Shown: positions 14,799-22,056, counted from the first letter of the stretch. The stretch: DNA of 24,680 bases from an uncultured Lachnospiraceae bacterium (GCA_910588755.1 CAJUQZ010000054.1:1-24680), one strand, 5' to 3'. Notes: a model not told the origin generated them from the letters alone. Numbers and translations are program-made.

Positions 14799-15029
14799 CT
14801 ACACCAGGTAAGGCTTTAATACTTCCATAACCTCGTCTACGCCGCTCTCAGCATGAATATTCAGATCGATGGGCTTAGATAAATCTAAGCTGAAGATACC
14901 CATGATAGATTTTGCATCTATAACGTATCTGCCTGAAACAAGGTCAAAATCATAATCGAACTTTGTGATATCGTTTACGAAAGATTTTACCTTATCAATA
15001 GAGTTTAAAGAAATCTGAACTGTTTTCAT
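14799..15029 (-). CDS. HPr-like protein lacking the active-site histidine
   Basis: This is a 76-residue protein with the HPr fold pattern. The stretch AKSIMGIFSLDLSK (about 39-52) matches the regulatory-serine region of HPr (KSIMGVMSLG in B. subtilis), with Ser41 at the Ser46 position. The place of the phosphotransfer histidine (GIHARPA in HPr) reads SIDKVKSF, so His15 and Arg17 are missing. It therefore cannot carry phosphate from Enzyme I as HPr does. It may be a regulatory, Crh-like protein; this is inference. AAGGAGG 8 nt before the ATG is a very strong ribosome site. It is monocistronic, divergent from mtaB, with its own promoter and terminator. Confidence 0.85.
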   Translation of the reverse strand: MKTVQISLNSIDKVKSFVNDITKFDYDFDLVSGRYVIDAKSIMGIFSLDLSKPIDLNIHAESGVDEVMEVLKPYLV

Positions 15030-15063
15030 TCTGACTACCTCCTTTTATTATACCTTCCTTTTT

Positions 15064-15092
15064 ATAATAAAGGTAATCAGCGGAAAAGTCAA
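15064..15092 (-). promoter_or_regulatory. Promoter of the HPr-like gene
   Basis: On the minus strand TTGACT (15092-15087) and TATTAT (15069-15064) are separated by 17 bp, a strong sigma-A type match. It leaves a short leader of about 28 nt containing AAGGAGG. A second TATAAT-like hexamer lies nearer the gene but has no paired -35. Confidence 0.75.
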
Positions 15093-15152
15093 CAAAAGAC
15101 CGAAAACAGTTCTAATGAAAATTGACGAAAATAAGCTAAAAATATGTACAAA

Positions 15153-15182
15153 TTGACTTTCCAGCCAGCTGGAAAGTATAAA
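15153..15182 (+). promoter_or_regulatory. Promoter of mtaB
   Basis: TTGACT (15153-15158) and TATAAA (15177-15182) are spaced 18 bp apart, 38 bp before the mtaB start. An alternative weaker pair, TTGACG (15122-15127) and TGTACA (15145-15150) with 17-bp spacing, lies just upstream. The region between the divergent HPr-like gene and mtaB is thus filled by back-to-back promoters. Confidence 0.75.
15157..15176. promoter_or_regulatory. 20-bp palindromic operator inside the mtaB promoter
   Basis: CTTTCCAGC (15157-15165) and GCTGGAAAG (15168-15176) are perfect 9-bp inverted arms separated by CA. The palindrome fills the spacer, touching both the -35 and -10. It lies upstream of the expected transcription start, so it is more likely a dimeric repressor site than an RNA hairpin. 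The cognate regulator is not identifiable in the window. Confidence 0.7.
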
Positions 15183-15219
15183 AAGTGGAGAAAATATATT
15201 CGAAGGGATCAGGGGCAAA

Positions 15220-16533
15220 ATGAAAACAGTAGCGTATCACAACCTAGGCTGCAAGGTAAATTCATATGAGATGGACGCCATGCTGCAAGCGCTGCGGCAA
15301 AAAGGTTATCAGATCGTCGCGTTTGATGAAAAGGCAGATATCTATATCGTAAATACATGCACAGTGACAAACATCGCGGACAGAAAGAGCAGACAGATGC
15401 TCCACAGGGCCAAAAAGACCAACCCCGAGGGAATTGTCGTGGCGGTCGGCTGTTATGTGCAGACGGATCCACGTGCCGTGGAGGCGGACAGCGCGGTTGA
15501 TTTAATAATAGGAAATAACAGAAAAAAGGACCTGGTGGAAATTCTTGAGAATTATCTTAACGGTGTGCAGTCCGCGTGTGTCATTGATATCAACCGCACG
15601 TCAGAGTACGAGGAAATGCGGCTGACTTCGACGACAGAACACACCCGGGCTTACATCAAGATTCAGGATGGCTGCAACCAGTTCTGTACATACTGTATGA
15701 TACCCTACGCGAGGGGGCGCGTAAGAAGCCGCAAGAAGCAGGATGTTTTAGCGGAGATCAGGGGGCTTGTGGCGGCCGGCTACAAAGAGTTTGTGCTGAC
15801 GGGTATACATATCAGCTCATATGGTATGGATTTACAGGAAGGGCAGGAGGAGGCACTGCTTGCGCTTATTCGGGCGATCGACGCGATTGGGGGCGTGGAG
15901 CGGATTCGGCTAGGATCATTGGAGCCCCGGATTGTCACGGAGACGTTTGCGGCGGGTCTGGCAGCGATAAAGCACATCTGCCCGCATTTTCATCTGTCGC
16001 TGCAAAGCGGCTGTGGGTCGGTGCTAAAGCGCATGAACCGCCATTATACGCCGGAGGAATACTTGCAAAAAGTGGATTTGCTGCGCGGGGCTTTTGCGCA
16101 TCCGGCGATTACGACAGATGTAATTGTGGGATTTCCAGGGGAGACGCAGGAGGAATTTGAGGCGTCTAGACAGTTTGTGGAGGCTGTCCGCTTTTATGAG
16201 ATGCACATTTTTAAGTATTCAAGCAGAAAAGGGACAAAGGCGGCTGAGATGCCCTCGCAGGTTTCAGAGGCAGCAAAGAACGCCAGAAGCGGTGTGCTGC
16301 AGGAACTAGCACGGCGGGATTCGAATGTTTTCAGGTCATATTATCTTGGCAGAAATGTGGAGGTACTCTTCGAGGAAAAGAAGGAAATCGAAGGAAAAGT
16401 GTACTGGCTGGGGCACACGAGGGAGTATGTGAAGGTGGCAGTGCCAGATTGTGGAAAAGCGCTTGAAAACCAGCTTGTCACTGGAAAAGTGACCGGTTTT
16501 CTCGGGGATGAGGTTATAATTATGGCGCAATAA
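15220..16533 (+). CDS. mtaB: tRNA t6A37 methylthiotransferase MtaB
   Basis: MtaB is a radical S-adenosylmethionine enzyme that adds a methylthio group to N6-threonylcarbamoyladenosine 37 of ANN-decoding tRNAs, giving ms2t6A. The 437-residue protein has the N-terminal UPF0004 domain with cluster cysteines Cys11, Cys47 and Cys78 (LGCKVN, NTCTVT, VGCYVQ). The radical SAM motif C152NQFC156TYC159 follows, then a C-terminal TRAM-like RNA-binding region (about 375-437). AGGGG shortly before ATG 15220 is the ribosome site. In B. subtilis the homologue (yqeV) follows the prmA and rsmE genes; here toxin-antitoxin, desulfurase, thiI and HPr-like genes intervene and mtaB has its own promoter and operator. 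Confidence 0.96.
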   Translation: MKTVAYHNLGCKVNSYEMDAMLQALRQKGYQIVAFDEKADIYIVNTCTVTNIADRKSRQMLHRAKKTNPEGIVVAVGCYVQTDPRAVEADSAVDLIIGNNRKKDLVEILENYLNGVQSACVIDINRTSEYEEMRLTSTTEHTRAYIKIQDGCNQFCTYCMIPYARGRVRSRKKQDVLAEIRGLVAAGYKEFVLTGIHISSYGMDLQEGQEEALLALIRAIDAIGGVERIRLGSLEPRIVTETFAAGLAAIKHICPHFHLSLQSGCGSVLKRMNRHYTPEEYLQKVDLLRGAFAHPAITTDVIVGFPGETQEEFEASRQFVEAVRFYEMHIFKYSSRKGTKAAEMPSQVSEAAKNARSGVLQELARRDSNVFRSYYLGRNVEVLFEEKKEIEGKVYWLGHTREYVKVAVPDCGKALENQLVTGKVTGFLGDEVIIMAQ

Positions 16534-16555
16534 TACAGTTTTCGCGCCGTAACTC

Positions 16556-16584
16556 TTGAATTTTGTACCAAATTAAGTTATGAT
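16556..16584 (+). promoter_or_regulatory. Promoter of the ireB-ruvX operon
   Basis: TTGAAT (16556-16561) and TATGAT (16579-16584) are spaced by exactly 17 bp. Transcription would start near 16591 and give a leader of about 80 nt before ireB. Confidence 0.65.
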
Positions 16585-16619
16585 ATGTATAACAATGCAA
16601 AAGGAAAACTCATCGGTGA

Positions 16620-16639
16620 CTATTCAGAAGACTGAATAG
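16620..16639 (+). other. Leader hairpin upstream of ireB
   Basis: CTATTCAG (16620-16627) and CTGAATAG (16632-16639) form a perfect 8-bp stem with an AAGA loop in the predicted 5' leader. It is flanked by two copies of CTCATCG (about 16609 and 16645). No U-tract follows, so it is not a terminator. It may affect mRNA stability or translation. Confidence 0.5.
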
Positions 16640-16670
16640 CTCCGCTCATCGATTGGAGGGAGCACAGGGA

Positions 16671-16958
16671 ATGGAAGATTTGACACGGACACAATTTATA
16701 CAGTTAACACCAGAGGATCTCGGGGAGTCTGCCTCGGTCAAGGATGTGATCGCTTCCGTCTATGCTGCTCTGACAGAAAAAGGATACAATCCGGTCAACC
16801 AGATTGTTGGCTATATCATGTCGGGTGATCCGACCTACATTACCAGCCATAAGGGGGCGCGGGCCATGATTATGAAGGTGGAGCGGGACGAGCTTGTGGA
16901 GGAGCTGTTAAAGTCCTACATCTACAATGCAGGCTGGAACAGGATTGGAAGATTTTAG
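16671..16958 (+). CDS. ireB: IreB-family regulatory phosphoprotein
   Basis: This is a 95-residue UPF0297/IreB protein. In Enterococcus faecalis IreB is a small cytoplasmic protein phosphorylated by the PASTA kinase IreK and linked to cephalosporin resistance (family knowledge). The N-terminal MEDLTRTQFI contains Thr5 and Thr7, in the region where the E. faecalis protein is phosphorylated. The body (SVKDVIASVYAALTEKGYNP, SGDPTYITSHKGAR) is highly typical. ATG 16671 was chosen: GGAGGG at 16655-16660 is its ribosome site, whereas an in-frame TTG at 16653 overlaps that site. It is followed 18 bp later by ruvX. No kinase or phosphatase gene is in the window. Confidence 0.94.
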   Translation: MEDLTRTQFIQLTPEDLGESASVKDVIASVYAALTEKGYNPVNQIVGYIMSGDPTYITSHKGARAMIMKVERDELVEELLKSYIYNAGWNRIGRF

Positions 16959-16976
16959 ACCGGTATGGAGAGATAC

Positions 16977-17408
16977 ATGAGGAAAATGGGACTTGATTTC
17001 GGATCGAAGACAGTGGGTGTGGCAGTCAGCGATCCACTGCTTATCACAGCGCAGGGAGTCGAGATTGTGCGCAGGAAGTCAGAGAACAAGCTCCGCCAGA
17101 CCCTGGCAAGGATCGAGGAGCTGATCGAGGCTTACGAGGTGGATGAGATCGTGCTAGGATATCCTAAGAACATGAACGACACCGCGGGAGAACGGGCGGA
17201 GAAAACCCTGGCCTTCAAGGAGATGTTAGAGAGAAGGACAGGACTTGATGTACAGCTGTGGGACGAGCGACTCACCACAGTGGCAGCAGATAAAGCGATG
17301 ATGGAAGCCGGTATAAGACGTGAGGAGCGCAAAGAGCACGTTGACAGGATAGCGGCAGTTTTTATTTTACAGGGATATTTGGATTATCTCAAAAATAAGG
17401 AAGGGTAG
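16977..17408 (+). CDS. ruvX: RuvX/YqgF-family Holliday junction resolvase-like protein
   Basis: This is a 143-residue RNase H-fold protein of the YqgF/RuvX family, implicated in pre-16S rRNA 5' maturation and proposed as an alternative Holliday-junction nuclease. The acidic active-site pattern is seen as Asp in MGLDFGSKTVGVAVSD, Glu in DEIVLGYPKNMNDT, and Asp in KEHVDRIAAVFILQGYLD. LWDERLTTVAA is the other family hallmark. ATG 16977 was chosen because GGAGAG lies about 6 nt upstream and MRKMGLDFG is the usual opening; ATG 16965 is possible but adds four residues. It lies between ireB and the DUF1292 gene, as in B. subtilis (yrzL-yrrK-yrzB). Confidence 0.94.
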   Translation: MRKMGLDFGSKTVGVAVSDPLLITAQGVEIVRRKSENKLRQTLARIEELIEAYEVDEIVLGYPKNMNDTAGERAEKTLAFKEMLERRTGLDVQLWDERLTTVAADKAMMEAGIRREERKEHVDRIAAVFILQGYLDYLKNKEG

Positions 17409-17417
17409 ATTGCAGGA

Positions 17418-17681
17418 ATGGAAAAAATAACCTTTATGCCGGAGGGCGGGGAAGCAGCGGTAGATTTTTATGTGCTAGAGCAGACAGCCATTGGCGGGGT
17501 GAGTTATATTTTGGTAACAGATGCAGAGGAAGAGGAGGATGGCGAGGCGTACATTTTGAAAGCAGTTTCCGATACGGACGGGCACGAGCAGGTTTATTGC
17601 ATGGTTGAGGATGATGAGGAACTTGCGGCTGTAGCGGGTGTTTTTGAAACGATGCTGGAGGACATCGACCTGACAAGATAG
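17418..17681 (+). CDS. DUF1292 family protein
   Basis: This is an 87-residue, very acidic protein of the DUF1292 (YrzB) family, whose function is unknown. The core pattern is visible: a beta-rich start (EKITFMPEGGEAAVDFYVLEQT), GGVSYILVTD, an acidic run of Glu/Asp, then AYILKAVSD and a C-terminal VEDDEELAAVAGVFE helix. It lacks membrane segments and cysteine clusters. The gene begins 9 bp after ruvX and completes the conserved ireB-ruvX-DUF1292 trio, so it is certainly cotranscribed. The trio's constancy suggests related roles, but none can be named from the sequence. Confidence 0.9.
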   Translation: MEKITFMPEGGEAAVDFYVLEQTAIGGVSYILVTDAEEEEDGEAYILKAVSDTDGHEQVYCMVEDDEELAAVAGVFETMLEDIDLTR

Positions 17682-17758
17682 AACACACGAAGAAAACAGT
17701 GTGGGATATCGCAAAATTAATAAAGGAAACGGGTTAAAAACGTAACAGGAGGTTTATT

Positions 17759-19429
17759 TTGAAACAGAACAAACAAAATACTTCAAAGCTCAAGATCATA
17801 CCATTAGGCGGTCTTGAGCAGATTGGAATGAACATTACTGCCTTTGAGTATGAAGACAGTATTGTTGTGGTGGACTGCGGTCTGAGCTTCCCAGCAGACG
17901 ATATGCTGGGGATTGATCTTGTGATACCAGATGTCACATACCTGAAAAATAACCAGGACAAGGTCAGGGGCTTTGTCATCACACATGGACATGAAGACCA
18001 TATCGGTGCGCTGCCATATGTGTTAAAGGAGTTCAACGTCCCAGTGTATGCCACAAAGCTTACGATGGGAATTATCGAAAACAAGCTCACAGAGCACAAC
18101 CTGATTCACAATGTGCGCAGAAAGGTGGTAAAATTTGGCCAGAGCATTAATCTGGGGTGCTTTCGGATCGAGTTTATCAAGACAAATCACAGCATCGTGG
18201 ACGCGGCGGCGCTCGCGATCTATTCGCCGGCTGGCATCGTTGTACACACAGGTGATTTCAAGGTGGATTACACGCCTGTATACGGAGACGCGATCGATCT
18301 GCAGCGTTTTGCAGAGCTTGGGAAAAAGGGAGTGCTGGCCCTGATGTGTGACAGCACCAACGCGGAGCGGGCAGGATTTACCCCGTCAGAGAAGAAATTA
18401 GGCCCAGTGTTTGACTCGCTATTTGAGGAGCACAAAAAGACCAGAATTATAATCGCAACCTTTGCGTCCAATGTGGACAGGGTGCAGCAGATCATCAACA
18501 CGGCGGACAAATTTGGGCGCAAAGTGGTGGTGGAGGGGCGCAGCATGGTCAATATCATTGAGACGGCGTCCAATCTCAATCGCATCAGCATACCGGAAAA
18601 TACTCTGATAGATATAGAACGGTTGAAAAATTATCCAAAGGACAAGACCGTCATCATCACGACAGGCAGCCAAGGGGAGAGTATGGCTGCGCTAAGCCGC
18701 ATGGCAAGTGGCATGCACAAGAAAATTTCGATCGGGAAGGGCGATACGGTCATTTTCTCGTCGAACCCGATTCCAGGAAATGAGAAGGCTGTCACAAAGG
18801 TGATTAACGAGCTCTTTAAGAAGGGTGCGGACGTTATCTTCCAGGATACACATGTGTCAGGACATGCTTGCCAGGAGGAGATCAAGCTAATCTATACGCT
18901 GACAAAGCCCAAATATGCGGTGCCGGTGCATGGGGAGTACAAGCATCTGAAGGCGCAGGCAAAGATCGCAATGGATCTGGGGATTGATAAGGACGATGTG
19001 TTCATCTTACAGTCGGGTGACGTGCTCGCGATGGATAATAACAGTGCAAGCATCACCGGGAAGGTGCCAGTGGGCGCGGTTCTCGTGGATGGGCTTGGCG
19101 TCGGGGATGTCGGAAATGTGGTGCTCCGTGACAGACAGCATCTGGCGGAGGACGGAATCCTGATCGTGGTGATGTCTCTTGATGGTGCGTCGGCAGAGCT
19201 GCTTGCTGGACCAGATATCGTCTCGAGGGGATTTGTCTATGTAAAGGAGTCAGACGAGTTGCTTGACGAGGCGCGCAAGGTGATTGAGAAGGCCGTGCTT
19301 GGATGCCTGAAGAAAAATATCACAGACTGGGGCAAGATCAAGGGAACCATCAAGGATACACTGAGCGAATTTGTGTGGAAGAAGACGAAGAGACGCCCAA
19401 TGATACTGCCAATTATTATGGAAGTGTAA
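17759..19429 (+). CDS. rnj: Ribonuclease J
   Basis: RNase J is a metallo-beta-lactamase/beta-CASP ribonuclease with 5'-3' exonuclease and endonuclease activity, central to mRNA decay and rRNA maturation in Firmicutes. The 556-residue length is typical. Metal-binding H76xH78xD80H81 lies in VITHGHEDHIG. Further metal-site regions are NHSIVDAA and VHTGDFKVD; the beta-CASP motifs include MCDSTNAE and VHGEYKHL, and the C-terminal domain follows at about 445-556. The start is TTG at 17759, fixed by AGGAGG at 17747-17752 (6-nt gap). It lies 77 bp after the DUF1292 gene and inside what is otherwise a B. subtilis-like operon. A single J gene cannot be assigned to J1 or J2 by eye. Confidence 0.96.
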   Translation: MKQNKQNTSKLKIIPLGGLEQIGMNITAFEYEDSIVVVDCGLSFPADDMLGIDLVIPDVTYLKNNQDKVRGFVITHGHEDHIGALPYVLKEFNVPVYATKLTMGIIENKLTEHNLIHNVRRKVVKFGQSINLGCFRIEFIKTNHSIVDAAALAIYSPAGIVVHTGDFKVDYTPVYGDAIDLQRFAELGKKGVLALMCDSTNAERAGFTPSEKKLGPVFDSLFEEHKKTRIIIATFASNVDRVQQIINTADKFGRKVVVEGRSMVNIIETASNLNRISIPENTLIDIERLKNYPKDKTVIITTGSQGESMAALSRMASGMHKKISIGKGDTVIFSSNPIPGNEKAVTKVINELFKKGADVIFQDTHVSGHACQEEIKLIYTLTKPKYAVPVHGEYKHLKAQAKIAMDLGIDKDDVFILQSGDVLAMDNNSASITGKVPVGAVLVDGLGVGDVGNVVLRDRQHLAEDGILIVVMSLDGASAELLAGPDIVSRGFVYVKESDELLDEARKVIEKAVLGCLKKNITDWGKIKGTIKDTLSEFVWKKTKRRPMILPIIMEV

Positions 19430-19475
19430 GGCGCGGGTGTTCTATGCAGGCAGCGATAGGTTTGGAGGTAGGGTA

Positions 19476-19868
19476 ATGAATGCAAAACAGTTATTGGGGG
19501 CAGTTTCCGCGACAATTATCAAGATTGCGTTGGCGGCGGTGATCATCGTCATGGTATTCCGGCTTGCAGTGTACGCGTATGATTTTGGCTATCAGGTGTT
19601 TGCCGATGTGCCAGTCAGCGAGGGAGAGGGCCGGATTGTCAGCGTAGTTGTGTCCGAGGGACAAACCAGCAGGGAGCTTGCCAAAATGCTGGAGCAGAAA
19701 GGGCTGATCAGTGATGCGAACGCGTTCTATGTATATGAGCGGCTTTCTGACTACAAGGATTTGCTAAAGCCTGGTGTGTATGAGCTTAGTACCTCCATGA
19801 AGGCGGAAGAAATGCTTGAGATAGTCTGCCAGCAGGAGGATGAGACACAGGATGCAGATGGGAACTGA
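19476..19868 (+). CDS. Short MltG/YceG-like membrane protein without catalytic domain
   Basis: This is a 130-residue protein with one transmembrane helix (about 12-36) and an outside domain that resembles the N-terminal, LysM-like subdomain of MltG: VSVVVSEGQTSRELAKMLEQKGLISD, ...FYVYERL, LKPGVYELSTSMKAEEMLEIV. Full MltG is over 300 residues and continues into the lytic transglycosylase domain with its catalytic Glu; this protein stops before it (ends ETQDADGN). It might bind glycan strands or partners but should not cleave. ATG 19476 was chosen over ATG 19437 because GGAGG lies about 8 nt upstream. B. subtilis has full-length yrrL (mltG) at this operon position, which supports the assignment. 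Confidence 0.8.
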   Translation: MNAKQLLGAVSATIIKIALAAVIIVMVFRLAVYAYDFGYQVFADVPVSEGEGRIVSVVVSEGQTSRELAKMLEQKGLISDANAFYVYERLSDYKDLLKPGVYELSTSMKAEEMLEIVCQQEDETQDADGN

Positions 19869-19894
19869 AGGTCTGTCAGGGGGTAAGGACAGAA

Positions 19895-20542
19895 ATGACA
19901 GATGAGAGGATGTTGACCTTTTTACATTCCTTTGACAGTGAGAAACCAGCGTACCTAAGCGGGCTGGAGAAATATGCAAAGGAAACAGGCGTACCGATTA
20001 TCCGGCCGCAGATGCAGGGTTTGCTAAGGCTGTTAATCACATGGGGGAGCCCAATGCGTATCCTTGAGGTCGGGACAGCGATCGGGTTCTCGGCCTTGTT
20101 TATGAGTGCGTATGCGCCAGAAGGCTGTCAGATCACGACGATTGAAAAATATGAGAAACGGATACCGCTTGCAAGGGAGAACTTTGCAAAGGCGGGAAAG
20201 TCGGACTGCATCACGCTTTTGGAGGGAGATGCAGCAGAGATTCTTTCGTCCTTAAAGGACGATGGCGCGTATGATTTTATTTTTATGGATGCGGCAAAGG
20301 GACAGTACATCCATTTTCTGCCAGATATTTTAAGACTGCTGTCCCCAGGAGGGCTCTTAGTATCCGACAATGTTTTGCAGGAGGGGGAGCTTCTGGAGTC
20401 AAAATTTGCGGTGATTCGCAGAAACCGCACGATTCATAATCGTATGCGGGAATATCTGTATCAGTTGACACATTGCGGGGAGCTCGAGACAACGATACTG
20501 TCAATCGCTGATGGTGTTGCGCTTTCTGCGAAACGGAAATAG
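19895..20542 (+). CDS. trmR: tRNA 5-hydroxyuridine methyltransferase TrmR (O-methyltransferase)
   Basis: This is a 215-residue class I O-methyltransferase of the COMT-like family 3. Motif I is ILEVGTAIGFSALFM (about 56-70), the acidic post-motif is TTIEKYE, and the metal-binding DFIFMDAAKGQY plus VSDNVLQEGE are present. B. subtilis TrmR (YrrM) methylates 5-hydroxyuridine at wobble position 34 to 5-methoxyuridine. The gene directly downstream encodes the TrhP protein that makes the hydroxyl precursor, and this neighbourhood gives the specific assignment. It starts 26 bp after the MltG-like gene with AAGGA close upstream. Small-molecule methylation cannot be excluded from sequence alone. Confidence 0.88.
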   Translation: MTDERMLTFLHSFDSEKPAYLSGLEKYAKETGVPIIRPQMQGLLRLLITWGSPMRILEVGTAIGFSALFMSAYAPEGCQITTIEKYEKRIPLARENFAKAGKSDCITLLEGDAAEILSSLKDDGAYDFIFMDAAKGQYIHFLPDILRLLSPGGLLVSDNVLQEGELLESKFAVIRRNRTIHNRMREYLYQLTHCGELETTILSIADGVALSAKRK

Positions 20543-20596
20543 AGGGAACAAACACCCTATAAGCGCGCAGACAGATGCGTCTAGGGGAGGCATAAA

Positions 20597-21850
20597 ATGA
20601 ACAATAAGAGACCAGGCAAACCAGAGCTGCTCGTTCCGGCGAGCAGCTTAGAGGTGTTAAGGACGGCCGTCTTGTTTGGGGCGGATGCGGTGTATATTGG
20701 CGGTGAAGCGTATGGGCTGCGCGCAAAGGCAAAGAATTTTACCAGCCAGGAGATGGCAGAGGGAATCCGGTTTGCGCATTCGCATGACGTGAAGGTGTAC
20801 GTGACGGCCAATATCCTTGCGCACAACGATGACCTTGATGGTGCAGGCCTGTATTTTGAGGAGCTAAAAAAGATGGGGCCTGATGCGCTGATCATTTCTG
20901 ATCCCGGCCTGTTTATGATTGCGCGGGAGGTTTGCCCGGAAATAGAGATTCATATTTCCACACAGGCAAACAACACGAATTACCAGACATACCGCTTCTG
21001 GTGGCAGCAGGGGGCAAAGCGGGTCGTGTCGGCAAGGGAGCTTTCACTTGCGGAAATCAGGCAGATTCGTGATCATATTCCAGAGGGGATGGAGATTGAG
21101 AGCTTTATCCACGGTGCGATGTGCATTTCCTATTCCGGCCGCTGCCTGTTGTCCAACTATTTTACCAGCAGGGATGCAAACCAGGGGGCTTGTACACACC
21201 CGTGCCGCTGGAAGTACGCGGTGGTTGAGGAGACGCGCCCGGGTGAATATCTTCCCGTGTATGAGAACGAGCGCGGGACCTTTTTGTTTAATTCCAAGGA
21301 CCTGTGCATGATTGCGTATATTCCAGAACTTGTGGCGGCGGGAATCGACAGCTTCAAGATCGAGGGGCGCATGAAGACAGCACTCTATGTGGCCTGTGTG
21401 GCACGCACATACAGAAAGGCGATCGATGATTATTTCGAGTCTGAGGAAAAATACCGCGCAAACATGGACTGGTACAGGGCGGAGATTGCAAAGTGCACAT
21501 ACCGTCAGTTCTCGACAGGGTTCTATTTTGGAAAGCCGGATGAGAGCACGCAGATTTACGACGAGAGCACCTATGTCAGCGAGTATGTGTATCTTGGCAT
21601 GGTGGAGTCGGTTGATTCACGCGGCTTTGCGCGGTTTGAGCAGAAGAACAAGTTCTGCGTGGGCGACGTGATTGAGCTTATGAAGCCTGACGGCAGCAAC
21701 ATTTACACAAAAGTGCTTTCTATGTGTGATGAGGAAGGCGTGGCGGTTCAGAGCTGCCCGCATGCAAGGCAGCGATTGTACGTGGAGCTTGCGGACAGCC
21801 CGGCGCCGTATGATATTATGCGCGTGGAGGCTGCAGGGAACAGGGGATAA
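20597..21850 (+). CDS. trhP: U32 family protein TrhP (tRNA wobble uridine hydroxylation)
   Basis: This is a 417-residue U32 peptidase-family protein, now known in E. coli and B. subtilis as TrhP, needed for prephenate-dependent hydroxylation of U34 in certain tRNAs. The N-terminal barrel starts KPELLVPASSLEVLRTAVLFGADAVY in outline. The U32 signature is ESFIHGAMCISYSGRCLLSNY. Cysteines 176, 183, 199 and 203 match the conserved set thought to bind an iron-sulfur cluster. The C-terminal domain (about 330-417) is a beta-rich extension. GGGAGG about 7 nt before the ATG gives the start. With trmR it forms the ho5U-to-mo5U pathway. B. subtilis has two such genes (yrrN, yrrO); only one is present here. 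Confidence 0.92.
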   Translation: MNNKRPGKPELLVPASSLEVLRTAVLFGADAVYIGGEAYGLRAKAKNFTSQEMAEGIRFAHSHDVKVYVTANILAHNDDLDGAGLYFEELKKMGPDALIISDPGLFMIAREVCPEIEIHISTQANNTNYQTYRFWWQQGAKRVVSARELSLAEIRQIRDHIPEGMEIESFIHGAMCISYSGRCLLSNYFTSRDANQGACTHPCRWKYAVVEETRPGEYLPVYENERGTFLFNSKDLCMIAYIPELVAAGIDSFKIEGRMKTALYVACVARTYRKAIDDYFESEEKYRANMDWYRAEIAKCTYRQFSTGFYFGKPDESTQIYDESTYVSEYVYLGMVESVDSRGFARFEQKNKFCVGDVIELMKPDGSNIYTKVLSMCDEEGVAVQSCPHARQRLYVELADSPAPYDIMRVEAAGNRG

Positions 21851-21857
21851 AATAACG

Positions 21858-21946
21858 AAAATCAGGCTTTTTAGAAAAAAGGTTCTATGCAAAATGTAGA
21901 AAAGACAAAAAATGCCGGCTTTTTTTCTGGAAAGCCTTGATTTTTT
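21858..21946 (+). terminator. Likely terminator region after trhP
   Basis: AAAATCAGGCTTT (21858-21870) can pair with AAAGCCTTGATTTT (21931-21944, one bulged T), ending in a T-run. The 60-nt interior holds a smaller CTTTTT-AGA-AAAAAG hairpin and a T7 tract after GCCGGC. The long interior makes it an unusual terminator, but the region is clearly structured and U-rich and follows the last gene of the operon. It forms the first part of the 336-bp gap before glnA. Confidence 0.45.
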
Positions 21947-21970
21947 CCGCAGAATATATTATTGTATAGA
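21937..21970 (+). promoter_or_regulatory. Possible glnA promoter
   Basis: TTGATT (21937-21942) is followed after 17 bp by TATTGT (21960-21965), with TATAGA just beyond (21965-21970). The match is modest. It would place the start near 21975 and give a leader of about 210 nt containing the terminator switch. Confidence 0.35.
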
Positions 21971-22005
21971 AAGCAAAAGGAATCAGCACAGGTTATGAGA
22001 TGCGA

Positions 22006-22056
22006 GAACGTAACGGTTCAAAATTATATATCATGATATCGCGAACGAAGGTGTTC
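22006..22056 (+). promoter_or_regulatory. Paired hexaloop hairpins: candidate antiterminator of glnA
   Basis: Two hairpins share the same stem: GAAC (22006-22009)-GTAACG-GTTC (22016-22019) and GAAC (22043-22046)-GAAGGT-GTTC (22053-22056). Between them is the perfect palindrome ATATCATGATAT (22028-22039). The 3' arm of the second hairpin is also the 5' arm of the terminator that follows, so the two structures exclude each other. This is the layout of ANTAR-protein dual-hexaloop antiterminators, but the A1/G4 loop consensus of that class is not matched, so the regulator is uncertain. Confidence 0.5.
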
